From NCBI GenBank assembly GCA_963576565.1, contig OY755045.1, forward strand, positions 43,666,409 through 43,730,408: DNA of 64,000 nucleotides, read 5' to 3'. Below the pieces are notes generated by a model. The model did no database searches and was not told the DNA's origin. It saw only the letters and a program-made list of their open reading frames with translations. Shown here piece after piece: positions 41,620 through 53,094 of the stretch. The position numbers were made by a program, and so were the translations under genes. The stretch is from Aspidapion aeneum. Taxonomy: Eukaryota; Arthropoda; Insecta; Coleoptera; Brentidae. Positions within the stretch are counted from its first letter, which is position 1. Every line of letters starts with the position of its first letter.

Positions 41620-42860
41620 TAATGTTGTGTGAGACTTCGAAAAATTATTAGAGGAAGTGGTTTACGAGCAATTTTTAGAATTAATAAATGAAAACAAAAT
41701 TTTAGTAGCCCAACAATCAGGATTTAGAAAAAAATATTCAACAGAAATTGCCGTTTAGTATGTAGTGGAAAATTGGAGGAGGTGTTTTGAAACAAATGGA
41801 ATAGTTATTGGGATATTCTTAGATTTTAAAAGGGCCTTTAAAACAATTGACACAGAGAGACTTCTACAAAAACTTTATAAATATGGATTACGAGGAAAAG
41901 TTTTGGACTGGTTTAAAAATTATTTGTTTAAAAGAAAACAACGTACTAAAATAATAAACACACTATCATCAAAAAAATAAATCAAAATTGGGGTACCTCA
42001 GCGAAGTAAATTGGGGCCATTATTATTTATTCTTTATATAAACGATTTACCATCCATTTTAAAATATTGTTTAATTCAGATGTTTGCGGATGATACGTTA
42101 ATTTACTTAAAAGGCAATTCTTCGGAACCTATTATTAATTTATTAAATTCTGACTTAAAAATAGTTTTAAATTGGTTAAATACAAACAAATTAAAGTTTG
42201 ATGTTAATAAAGCGAAATGTATGACAATATATTAAAATAAACAATGAAATATTGGAAATCATGAATTCATTTAAATATCTAGGAATTATAGTAGACTCAA
42301 AATTAAAGTTTGATTTATACTAAGATAATATCATCTCGAAAATAGCAGCAAAAATTAGATATTTAGGAAGAATAGGTCATTATTTATCATTTTTCTCAAA
42401 AAAATGTGTAACCAACACAATAATTTTGCCATATTTTTTGTATTACTCAACTATTTTATATTCAGCTAATGAAGACATTCTGGAAAAATTACATTTTGTA
42501 TTTGTATTTTTATTTATAAAATTAAGAATAATTTACTACCAGATTCATTAAAACAATTTATAAATCAAAATTATAATTATCATACTTACAATACTCCAAC
42601 TAAAGAAGATTTTCATTAAAAAAAATCAATATTTTCAAAAGGCTTGAGTAAAGACAATAAATTAAAAGAGTCAATTAAAAAAAGTATAAAAAATAGTTAT
42701 GTTCAATACAATTTATATGTACACAGTTATTAAATTTTATTAATATAGTGTTAGTTTATACCTATTTATTTATTTGTTTTGTAAATTTGAATATCAAGTG
42801 TAAATCTAAGTGAATTTAAGAAAACATTGTAGCAAAATTGCTAAATAAAAGCTTTAAACA
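41620..42860 (+). pseudogene. Decayed non-LTR retrotransposon reverse transcriptase
   Basis: The frame shows the RT order of Jockey/CR1-like elements: QSGFRKKYST, then FLDFKRAFKTID, LDWFKNYL, GVPQRSKLGPLLFILYINDL (a Gly of the usual GVPQGS replaced by Arg) and the catalytic FADDTLIY, then NTNKLKFDVNKAK and FKYLGIIVDSKLKF. In-frame stops lie at 41756-41758 (TAG) and 41978-41980 (TAA), with further stops and frameshifts after 42235. The endonuclease domain and ORF1 are absent, so it is a 5'-truncated dead copy. AAATAAAAGC followed by an A-rich run near 42843-42870 may be its 3' end. Confidence 0.85.
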
Positions 42861-43061
42861 AAACAAAAAAACAATAATGATCAGCAAACAGAAGAATAAG
42901 CAATAACTAAAAATAAATGGCCAGATGACATAGACTGCAACTAGGTAGGGTGCCAATAAAAAGGTGGGTCTAAGAAAATGACAAAAATTATATTCTTTAA
43001 AATAATTTTCTACTTGTTGTTTTATCGCCAATAAAGGAAAAAAAATATACAAATGATGATC

Positions 43062-43402
43062 AAGTATCAAAAAACGAAAGACGTTGTAAAACTGATTGAC
43101 AAGTAGATATTTTGCAAGAAGATCGTCCAACAACCGAAATTATATAAGTTAGATTGGTTTACCTTCTGATATTCATAGGACTGACATTAAGGATGACAAT
43201 AAAATATGGGTGAAATGAGGCGGCAAATAATTGCTCCAGAGAGAAAGGGACTGCATGGATTGTGCTAATCCACTTCGGGTTACAGCGCCAGTAGAAGAAG
43301 AAGAAGACACAAATGAAAATTGAGTATCAGAAGACGGAAGATTTTAAGAAACTGATTGACAAGTAGATATTTTGCAAAAAATAGAACGTCCAACAACCTA
43401 AA
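43062..43402 (+). repeat. 80-bp direct repeat around a (GAA)n-tailed insertion
   Basis: The block containing ACTGATTGACAAGTAGATATT and GTCCAACAACC occurs at 43062-43143 and 43322-43402. Between them is sequence with GGACTGCATGGATTGTGCTA, TCGGGTTACAGCGCCAGTAG and a GAAGAAGAAGAAG run, which looks like the 3' end of a non-LTR element. Confidence 0.5.
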
Positions 43403-44169
43403 TACCAATACCAAAAACTAATCCAACATGACTGGTAACAAAGCCTATCAATGTCATCTCTATGTCGAAAACACTATGACGCCCATTCTATTTGAAGATT
43501 GTGCCAAGATACACAATCGTACCTACTAGTGCTCGCAGAACAAAAAACGGGCAAGGCTTTCAATATTTAGAAACCAATATTCTATTTGTTCCTATTAAGC
43601 AACAAATTGCTGATGGTAGATTAAACAAAAGCTATTTAAATTGTTTTCTTATTTTATCGAAACATCTTAGAAACGCGTCGTTTCCTGGAGGCCTATAAAA
43701 CGGGTGATGTAAGACATAATTGAATAATGGCTGTGCGAACCAAACTCAATTTTGTTTTTATTGGCATTATTATCTGTTATTTGATTTATTGTATTAACTA
43801 AAACGGGTTTAGGGATTAGTTAGAAAATGTGCGAATAATACAGTTATCATAGCAAGCCGCTTGGTCAAGTTCAACTAAAAAAATGAGTAAAAATCATTAT
43901 TTTTCTGCTGCTTCTATGCTTGCCGGATTCACCACTACGTCCTAGCCCATCGGCTTTCAACCCTTGAGTGACAACATTGGTAAACTTAGTTGGTCTACAA
44001 GCAATAGCGAATAACATACCAGAAATTTTTGATTTTTTTGATGATAGTGGCGTAGTTGGATTTTATGATTCAGAAAATTTGAAAATGCATGCTTGGGTGT
44101 GCATTAAATTTATATAAGAAAAAGAGGTTAAGGTAGTTTTTTTTTAAACAGGAAAAAAAGAAATTTAAA

Positions 44170-45143
44170 TTCCATGAAAAATGAGATAAAAAAACTTACC
44201 GAAACAATTTTATCTTAGTATTTTCCAAACAAGCAGCTACTTGGTGCAGTTTTTAGTTTATTTCTTTATAGATAAAGTCCATTCTGTCTTTTTTATGACC
44301 CCGTAGAGCAACCTCAAAAATCCCACAGAATTTTAAACAGTCTACTAACCTACCAAGTATATGTCTATTTTTTGTCACATTTTCATTATGTTCGGTAATG
44401 ATTTCCCAATAGGCACTATTCAATTGGCAACTAATATCAGTCTTGCCTAGCATCAAAAATTCTATGTGGTTATTTAAATGAGTAGCACTTTGCGTCTTTT
44501 TGAATTTTTACTACATTTCACAAGTGCTTGATATCACACATGCCCTTTGTCATCCACGCAGGATCACTTCATGGATTGTTCATAACAAGATAAATAAAGC
44601 AAAAAAAAGCATTTCTTTTTTCACAACCGCACAACCAGTTTTCAGCATCGTATAATTTTTTATTAAATTTTCTATTATACGTTTTTTTGGAACAACCCTC
44701 GGCATTAGTTGCATTCAAATTTTGGTTAATTTTTAGGTCCGGTCTATGTGGCCTAAAGATTTTATTTGTAATCGGAGTTCATATGTCAACGTAATTAAAT
44801 TTGCACAGTTAATTATGTAATCGACGGTATTTATTTCCATTTTATAAACAAACGATAACAAAAACAAACAATGACACGCGATCAAAACAAACTTATACGT
44901 CTTTACTAAGGATAGAACCGGCTTCGTAGCAAGGGCAACGGACGTTTTCGGACGATGATGATGGCCGACTTCAACTTAAACAAACGTTCCTCCCGCCCCC
45001 GTTCGAGAACATCCACCCATACCCCGCTGAAAAACGGGTGAAATTGAAACCTTGCCCCGCGCGGCGCTGCCGGCTTGTAATTATTTAGGCTAAAAAAGTT
45101 CAATTAATCGCTTGCTGTTAACCACAGATATTAAAAAGAACTA
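44170..45143 (+). repeat. Duplicated block of about 970 bp, copy downstream of the gene
   Basis: It matches intron 5 (34978-35945) in the same orientation, 9.2 kb away. It lacks about 40 bp present in the intron copy near 35120-35160 and has about 35 extra bp near 44665-44705. It does not include exon 5 or exon 6, so it is not a copy of coding sequence. A lone CGCCACTG terminus at 45255-45262 lies beyond its right edge. Confidence 0.85.
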
Positions 45144-45336
45144 GACAATCATGTCGTAAGGGAAGATTTAACTTTTTTTAAATAAATTAATTAAAAATAC
45201 TGTTTGTTGTCTAGTTTTGAGAGGGCACTGCCCCGTTGCCCTCCTTGTAGCAGCCGCCACTGACCAAGACCTCATCAAATTAAAAGGATCAAATCGCATT
45301 TTTTGTTAACCCTGGTTGATTTAACTCAACCCAACA

Positions 45337-45493
45337 TTTTAGCTCACACATATACTATACTATAGTAGTGTGAGCTATGGTGATCCTAATTTTTTCGAGA
45401 AAAAAAAAGTTGCTCCGATTTAAAATTTTTTTATATATCTTTGCGTTTCAGATGATTTTGAAACTTTTTTGTTGCGCCGTCTCTGTCTGTCTC

Positions 45494-45538
<45 letters not shown>

Positions 45539-46094
45539 AACGACCAACGCGCATAACTCAAAAACCGCTTGGCCGATTTTAATGAAATTTGGTACCTAGG
45601 CTGGGTTTTGGGCCGAGATGGTCCCATTTAAAAATGAACAAAATCCACCGAACACAAACCAAATAAAAGGGTGGGGGTAGATTTCAAAAATTAGAGTTTA
45701 TGGGGAAATATAGCGTGTGTGATATCAAACGAAAGGTAATTGAGTCTGGAGTTAAACAAAATACATTTTAATTTATTTAAAAAAAAAGGGTGGGGGTATA
45801 TTTCAAAAATTGGAGTTTAAGTGAAAATATGGCGTGTGTGATATCAAACGAAAGGTAATTGAGTCTGGAGTTAAAAAAAAATACATTTTAGTTTTTAAAA
45901 AAAGGGTGGGGGTAGTATTGAAAAATTAGAGTTTAAGTCAAAACATGGCTTGTGTGGTATCAAACGAAAGGTAATTGAGTCTGGAGTTCAATAAAATATA
46001 CTTCAGTTTTTAGTTATATTAGCTTTCAAGTAGATACACTAAAACTATAGTACCCAGTGTGAGCTTATGTGCCCATAGATTGGCAGAGTATTTT
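45337..46094 (+). repeat. (GTCT)n hairpin-bounded repeat, copy 3
   Basis: It has the same order as 5435-6186: opening AGCTCACAC hairpin, GTCT run (about 45485-45538), CGCATAACTCAAAAACCGCT, three tandem units, closing element with GTGTGAGCT, and GGCAGAGTATTTT. In the closing hairpin the left stem is mutated (AGCTTTCAAG). Confidence 0.72.
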
Positions 46095-46534
46095 CTTGAT
46101 ATGCCTTATTTTAAAATTTTTGTAGCTAATAAAATTTTTCTATTTGTTTCAGATTTTCGTAGCAGCAATAACGAAAGGGACAAAGTGCAAAACAAAATAT
46201 ATGAAAGGAACAAAATCTACAGTGTGATACATACCTACACTACGTAAAAATTTTAAAATTTTAATCTCTTGAGAAGAAATTCACAATTTTCTAAAATCTA
46301 AAATTATGAGAGTTAGCTACAAATACCTAGATTGTATAATAAGTTACAAGGTGCTTCAAGATCTTCAAATGTTTTAAATTATTTTAAAAAAATTTGGAAT
46401 TCTTTATGGTTTAAATTTTACATTGGATCAACAGGAATAAGAACAACATTTTGAAATGAAATATTGGGGACGATTCTTTGACATCTGACATGTGTGTTTG
46501 CTCGCAAAATAAACTCATGTAATTTTGCCTCTAT

Positions 46535-46707
46535 CAGTGGCGCACCCGCACTTGTCTTTGGCTGGCGAGGGTTTTGGGGGGGGGGGCGAGACACCATATT
46601 GCCGAATTCTATGCTATTTTATTATTTTATTCAAGGAATATGTCAAAAATATTTAAAAAAATTAGGCTTGGGGAGGGGGGTGGCGGTCCACTAGTGGGTG
46701 AGCCCAT
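46535..46707. mobile_element. 173-bp hAT-like element with exact 8-bp target duplication
   Basis: GCCTCTAT stands at 46527-46534 and 46708-46715. The left end is CAGTGGCGCACCCGC; the right end GTGGGTGAGCCCAT is a degraded inverse. The interior has a G-run (46575-46586), as other members of this group do. Confidence 0.75.
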
Positions 46708-46938
46708 GCCTCTATGGGTGGTGGTGTTGACAAAGAATTGGTTACTTTGTATTCTCAATTTTTATACTGACGTTTTTGTTTTAATTATAATTTTGTGGGT
46801 CCTTGTTCCAGTGCTAATGTTAATTCAGCAATCAGTGTAAAGTTAAACCATAACGACAAGAAAAATCAGTTTTTTTTAAAACTTTTCAGAACAGATTCTG
46901 TGCATTAATGTTTTTAATTACTTTATTTGGTGTTCTTT

Positions 46939-47597
46939 CAGCGGCGGCTCGTATCAATACAACATGGTAGTGCCAGAATTTTCAGTCAGTAAAAAAAAAT
47001 CGGGGTGTTACCCCCAAATGTTTACCCACAAGTCATTAAAAAACATAACTACTATGTTTGGGGTTTCTAATTCTACTTTTTTTTAAACTTACCATGTCCA
47101 CCGGAATTTCACCATAAAATGACTCAAAATTAATCAAAAAATTCTGCTGAAATAATTGAAATGTATTGTAAAGGGCGTAAATTAAAACAGCCATGCTCCA
47201 CGCACAAAAACAATGCGAGTAAAATCTGATGGCCTGTGCCGGGCACAAACTTTCTTTAATTTTAATTTAAACAACGCGAAAATGAGTAACATTTGCCCTA
47301 TCTATCACTGTCGCTCATATAGGCTGCAGATAAAATCTATCTCTATTCAAAGGAGCCAAGAGAAAAGTGGCAGCGTGTTCTACGCTGCTTTGGGCCTATT
47401 GCCGTCGCGTCGCCTCCAGTCGGAGTATGGTCCACTGCAGTGTCATCGAACTTTGTATAATATATAAATTAAAAAGAAATGCAGAAAATTAAGTAAAGAA
47501 CCAATAAAATTGTTTGGAAAATAACAAGAAAACGTGTTTTTGCAGAAAAATACGGTAGTGCCATGGCACCGTGATACTACCCCACGAGCCGCTACTG
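46939..47597. mobile_element. 659-bp hAT-like element with exact 8-bp target duplication
   Basis: TGTTCTTT stands at 46931-46938 and 47598-47605. The ends CAGCGGCGGCTCGT and ACGAGCCGCTACTG are inverted with a single central mismatch. Matching subterminal strings (TAGTGCCA and GTAGTGCCATGGC) lie near both ends. No transposase; a non-autonomous copy. Confidence 0.85.
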
Positions 47598-47605
47598 TGT
47601 TCTTT

Positions 47606-49793
47606 TTTTAGTTTTAAAAAATGTATTTTTGTATTGTATTGATTAGTATTATATAGTTTCTTCACTTATTATTAGATATTTTTGTAATTTTTCTTTTTAT
47701 TTAATCTTGAAGTACCTTGTACAAATATAAAAATTTTGTATATTTCTGTATAAGCATTTATTTATCTGTGATACTGAAAAAAAATGATTTTTAAAAATTC
47801 TAAGGTTGGTTTTAAAACGAGAATAAAAACAAATTATACCTACACAAACTTTTAAAATAAATCTTAAACTAAGGAAAGCTACAACAAGAAATAAGACGAA
47901 ACGTATGAACAAAGATTTAAGTTCCTACACAGACAGAGTAATTTTATGAAGTTTTTATTTTTTTGAGCTTTCCTGCCTAAATGTTTTTTCTGCACATCAC
48001 AAAATATAGTTGATTGATATTTTGTGGCCAAATAATATAAGCAATTTGACATATTTTTCACGATTCTAAAATATATTTCTTGTTTCATTCTCCCGTTAAT
48101 AAAAAAAATATAAAGCCTGGTTCACTGTTTACAAAAATTCAACAAAAAATAAATTGCAAAAAATTAAAGAAAGAAATCATTCAAGCTCTTTAATGACTGT
48201 AAATCCTCGAAAAAGTATTTTTCTGGAACTATAAGCTATATATTGAAGGGCAGTTGTTTCCCAAACTGCAAAAACATTGAATTATATGTCAACATAAAAT
48301 GTCAAAATTAATTTTATAGACAATTTTTTCACTTCATTAAACAATCGTAAACAAGGTAAAATAGGCAATGTTTTAAATACAAAACAGAAAATTCCATATC
48401 TATTGAATTTTTGTTTACGCCTGAGATCGCCACCCTCGACATAACTTAATAAGGCCTATGCTTATGTTTTAGTACCCTTCGGTCTGTTTTAGTCGCCATT
48501 TTGAAAAAAAAAATAATGTAACAGCTTTTATTTAACAATAGGCATTTTTATACAACGAGTCCCATAAGTACTGAGACCCCGAAATATCTTGAAAACTAAC
48601 GATTTTAGAAAAAATTGTTTCAAGCAAAACCTTGAATTTGACAATGACACATTTTGTGTAGGTTATTTGTGTTTTCGGGATGATTTGGGGTTGCAGTACT
48701 TATGAGAACCCTGCATGGGTAATAGCGACTTCTTTTGGGAAAAAATGTAATGTAAAACTATTGACACTCATTGATTTTCTATCATGCACATTTTTTATCA
48801 CGGACTGTCGAGCACTATTGTTTTTAATTGAGACTGCAATTTTTCGACAGGACCAAACCAAGAAAAACTCAAGTGATGACATAATTGTCTCAAAAGAATT
48901 CGCTAATAAGTTTATACCGGGGGTAGCGCTCAAAAAAGTTGACACAGTAGTTTATTATTAGTTATAAAGAAAATAATTGTTATTTTCAACTATTATTATA
49001 ATAAATTGTCTTAGCTAAATTTGTTACTTATTTGTATAAAGTTTACCATATCAGAAAAGATGTAGAAAAATTAGTTTAAACCGAGTTTTACTAAACCAGG
49101 TTTAAATAAAATTTGGTGCAATCAATTATTCACGGTATACCATGTATAGATTTAAAAATATATATTTATTATTATTTTTTAGTTTCACTATAAAATCCAA
49201 AAAAACTTCACTGTAAGATTGTAATGTTTAAAAAAGGAAAACTAACATTTTTACTTTTAATGATTTAGTTATTATATAAATTATTTTGGTTGGGTAAAAT
49301 TTGGGCCCAAATTTGTACATAAATATATAGATTTTTTAAAAAATTGATTTTTATTATCTCTTGTTTTTTCTTATACATATATCTGTAAATAATTAAATGT
49401 ATAGAAGGATATTATTATAATTATTATTATGATTGTCTCTATTGAAATAAATTAACAAAAAGAAATTATGTCGTTTTATTTAAAAAACATACGTACGGAA
49501 TTATAAATGATCTAAGAAACTTACAAGATGTTTTAGTACATTGTACATAATTAGTTCCAATAAATTTAATTTAAAAAGTAGAAAATATTAAAGCCTCTAA
49601 AAATCTTTTCCCCCCTAGGTCGCAGATTACCGTTAAATTTCACTAGGTAAAATAAAAATTTATCAAATGTACTTTTTTTCAATATAGGTACCACAAAGAC
49701 AATTTTTAAATCCATTTTTTTTATCAAAAAATTACAAGGCCCTGGGTGCCGGCATTGAAAAATCTAGAATTTCCGAAAAGGAGGGGCCAATGA
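47606..49793. other. Noncoding stretch
   Basis: No supported gene. A 93-codon open frame at 48680-48961 has no recognised motif and has an equally long frame on the opposite strand, as expected of chance. TGTACATA occurs near 49313 and 49543. Confidence 0.4.
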
Positions 49794-50171
49794 TAAGGAC
49801 ACTCTTCGTATAGAGAAAGTTCTATAGGAAGCAAAACCTAACATTGATTTTCTATTTTTTGGCTATTATTTTTGACTTGTTTTACTCCGTTTGGCATTGG
49901 CGCCTCGTTTTTATTAAAGATGTTTTTTTTACACAGTCTGTAAACCTAAACTACGTATAGTTAAGATCGAAGAAGTCTATAATATAAATCTCAAGGAGTT
50001 TAAAATTAAGAAATTGTAAAATTTTTAGGCTGTGTGCAAGCCACATCTTTGAAAGAACCGCAACGAATGTCAAATCGAGGAAAGCATGTCAAAAATTATA
50101 ACCAAAAAATAGAAAACCAATATCAGGCCTTGCTTTCTATAAGACATGCCTTGAGTAATGAGTGTCTTTTA
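49794..50171. mobile_element. Foldback element, TAAGGACACTC family, short copy
   Basis: The left arm TAAGGACACTC...GGAAGCAAAACCTAACATTG and ATTTTCTATTTTTTGGCTAT is mirrored on the right by ATAGAAAACCAATATCAGGC and GAGTGTC. The arms are about 120 bp. No target duplication is obvious. A longer relative lies 300 bp to the right. Confidence 0.6.
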
Positions 50172-50464
50172 TGTTTATTTTTCTGTTCCAAGTCCATGGT
50201 CTAAAATATAGCACCGCAGGTAAAAATATTTGAAAAATTAAGTAATTTTTGTCAAAAAAAGTAAAGCCGCTAGTAAGTTTAGCAAGAATTCAAAGAGGAA
50301 TGTTTTACCAATGAGGTCAAACAGATCCACCACTGTTTAAGATACATGTGTTAAAAAGAGATACATTTATTCTTCTTGTTCAAGCTGGTACTGGTACTAT
50401 ATTAAGTATTTTTTATTATAAAAATGAACTGGTTGGGATACAACAATGTATTAGGTGTATGACC

Positions 50465-51248
50465 TAAGGTCACTCATCGTAAAACAAGCTTTATAGGTAG
50501 CGAAGCCTGACATTGATTTTTCATTTTTTGGTTATAATTTTTAAAATGTTTTTCTCGGTTTCGCATTAGCGTGTGGTTTTAACACGGTCTAAACATCTAT
50601 TTACTAATAATAGAGTTTCAGGATAGTTTGCAGTATAACTTTTAATTTCTAAATACATAAATATACCGCATGAACAAGTTTACATCTAGGGGGCTTTATT
50701 TTCATAAGAAGACACGAAACAGATGGAGTATAGCATGTATTAATAATATACCGCGAAACGCAGAATTTCCGTAGAAGGCGTTCCAGCGTTGCCAAAAGTT
50801 ATCTTGATTCATAACTACAGGCGCAGGTAGTCGCGGTCGTCAAGGGCAGACAACCTAAAATATTTGTTTGAGGCGACAATTTTTAAATCTCTGCTTACAT
50901 TGTAAAAGTAAGTGAATTATTTACTTTTAGGAACAGGCAGAATTTTAAGAAATTACACATAAAACTGTTAAAGTTAACCTGTCGTGAACTGAGTAGCGGC
51001 TTATATTGATAGTTTTCCCATGCAACCCTTATGGCCCATACAAAAATCCTACCCCTAGAGAGAAGGCTGGCTACGCTGTATAAAGTTTAGGTACCTTCAG
51101 ACTCTGTAAAAGAACTGTTTAAAATAAAACCGAACCGTCAATGCAAAACCGAAGAAAACATGTCAAACATAATAACCACAAAATAGAAAATCAATGTCAG
51201 GCTTCGCTTCCTATCCTATAAAGCTTGCCTTAGCGATGAGTGTCCTTA
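50465..51248. mobile_element. Foldback element, TAAGG(T/A)CACTC family, long copy
   Basis: GTATGACC stands on both sides (50457-50464 and 51249-51256). The termini TAAGGTCACTCATCG and CGATGAGTGTCCTTA are inverted with one mismatch. The arms continue through AAGCTTTATAGG and GAAGCCTGACATTGATTTT. An 8-bp duplication with TAAGG ends does not match the CAGTG group, so it is a separate family. Confidence 0.78.
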
Positions 51249-51560
51249 GTATGACCACATAGTATACTAAGCCTATATTTTTTGTGGTATGACCAGCTTT
51301 TTACCAATCTTATAGCAGTGGGTGGAAAACCGTCAATTTCGGTGTCTTGAAACAGCCAGGCGACTTGATACAAAACTTTTTAAAAATGTTAAAATTGTAA
51401 ACCTTAGGATCTACCCTCATGCTGTCACACTCCCCCAGACTGTTCAGAATAAAGATAGCAACAGACAGTATTAATACAGTAAGCATAGTTTATATTTTTA
51501 ATCACAAAAAACAAGACGTTCTTAAAGATTTTGAAACGCTTTAAATAATATTGACATTCT

Positions 51561-51703
51561 TGCATGGGCGCAACCAGCCCCCCCCCCCCAAAGATTTATT
51601 TAGATATTTTCCATATACTTATTTCATGAAAAAAATTGCATAAAATACAAGATCATCACGCCTCGCCACCCCCCCCCCCCCACATATTTCTGGGTGCGCA
51701 ACT
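51561..51703. mobile_element. Possible small MITE with C-runs
   Basis: CATGGGCGCAACCAG and CTGGGTGCGCAACTG are approximate inverted repeats around an AT-rich core between two long C-runs (51571-51580 and 51669-51681). No target duplication is visible. Confidence 0.4.
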
Positions 51704-52349
51704 GAATTTTGACAGCCTTTATGGCTATTTTTCGTTCGTATCTTAGGAAACGAGAACCACAAAATCATGCCAGTCGAAAAACAATTTTTAAACTATTCAG
51801 TGTTATTGTCTGGATTTGTGAGTTATCACATTATATCGTTGTTTAATTTCTTTAAAATAATTGGATGGAGTTGATCCTCGATCGCCGAAAGCCCGGAGAG
51901 CCCAGTCACGAACTGATCCCAAAATTAACCTAAAAATTTGGTTAGAACTACAGAAGAAAATTTGTCAAAAGCATAGTCAAACTTTATTAGTTAACTCAGC
52001 AAAATAACCATAACAATAGAAAAACATTTCTTTAAGTAACAGACTCCCTTACATTTAATTAAGATAACGAATGCCAAGTTGCTACAGCGCAGCCTCAGAC
52101 ATAATCTTAACAATAGCGAACTGTCAAATAATCTTAAAACGCTTCTCCCTAATGTTTTACCAGGGCTATCAAAACACACGGGCCACGATCTACAACTTTG
52201 TTGACGTCACAGCGGAGGCTGAATTTCTTTCTGATGGTCACGTCACGCCACAACTGATTGTGTTTAAAATATTAAACTTGAAATGACGGTTGATGAATAT
52301 TTCATTTTTTTTTAAATAAAGTTTTTTTACCATATTCTTGTAAAACAAT

Positions 52350-53094
52350 TTTTAGCTCACACATATACTATACTATAGTAGTGTGAGCTATGGTGATCCT
52401 AATTTTTTCGAGAAAAAAAAAGTTGCTCCGATTTCAAATTTTTTTATATATCTTTGCGTTTCAGATGATTTTGAAACTTTTTTGTCGCGCCGTCTGTCTG
52501 TCTGTCTGTATGTCTGTCTGTCTGTCTGTCTCTTTGTAACGACCAACGCGCATAACTCAAAAACCGCTTGGCCGATTTTAATGAAATTTGGTACCTAGGC
52601 TGGGTCTTGGGTCGAAATGGTCCCATTTAAAAATGAACAAAATCCACCAAATACAAGCCAAATAAAAGGGTGGGGAAAAATTTCAAAAATTAGAGTTTAT
52701 GTGAAAATATGGCGTGTGTGATATCAAACGAAAGGTAATTGAGTATGGAGTTAAACAAAATATATTTTAGTTTTTTTTTCTTCAAAAAGGGTGGGGGTAG
52801 ATTTCAAAAATTAGAGTTTACGTAAAAATATGGCGTGTGTGATATCAAACGAAAGGTAATTGAGTCCGGAGTTAAACAAAATACATTTCAGTTTTTGTTT
52901 TTTTAAAGGTGGGAGTAGATTTAAAAAATTTGAGTTTAAGTCAATACATGGTTTGTGTGGTATCAAACAAAAGGTAACTTAGTCTGGAGCTGATCAAGAT
53001 ATATTTCAGTTTTTAGTTTTATTAGCTCGCCCGTACACTATAACTATAGTAACTAGTGTGAGCTTAGGGGCCCATATATTGGCAGAGTATTTTT
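52350..53094 (+). repeat. (GTCT)n hairpin-bounded repeat, copy 4
   Basis: Layout as in the other copies. The opening hairpin sequence from AGCTCACACATATACTATAC onward is the same as in copy 3. The GTCT run is shorter and interrupted by GTAT and a final GTCTCTTT. Three tandem units and the closing hairpin (left stem reads AGCTCGCCC) are present. Confidence 0.72.

Noticed and set aside
43492..43698. 68-codon plus-strand frame next to the LINE remnant
   Set aside because: Not in frame with RT domains and without recognisable motifs.
48680..48961. 93-codon frame and its 81-codon antisense partner
   Set aside because: No motif; both strands are open at once, as expected of unselected sequence.
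49300..49560. TGTACATA octamers near 49313 and 49543 as evidence for a 10-kb 3'UTR
   Set aside because: The distance from the stop is over 10 kb with several mobile elements in between, and in AT-rich DNA the octamer appears by chance.
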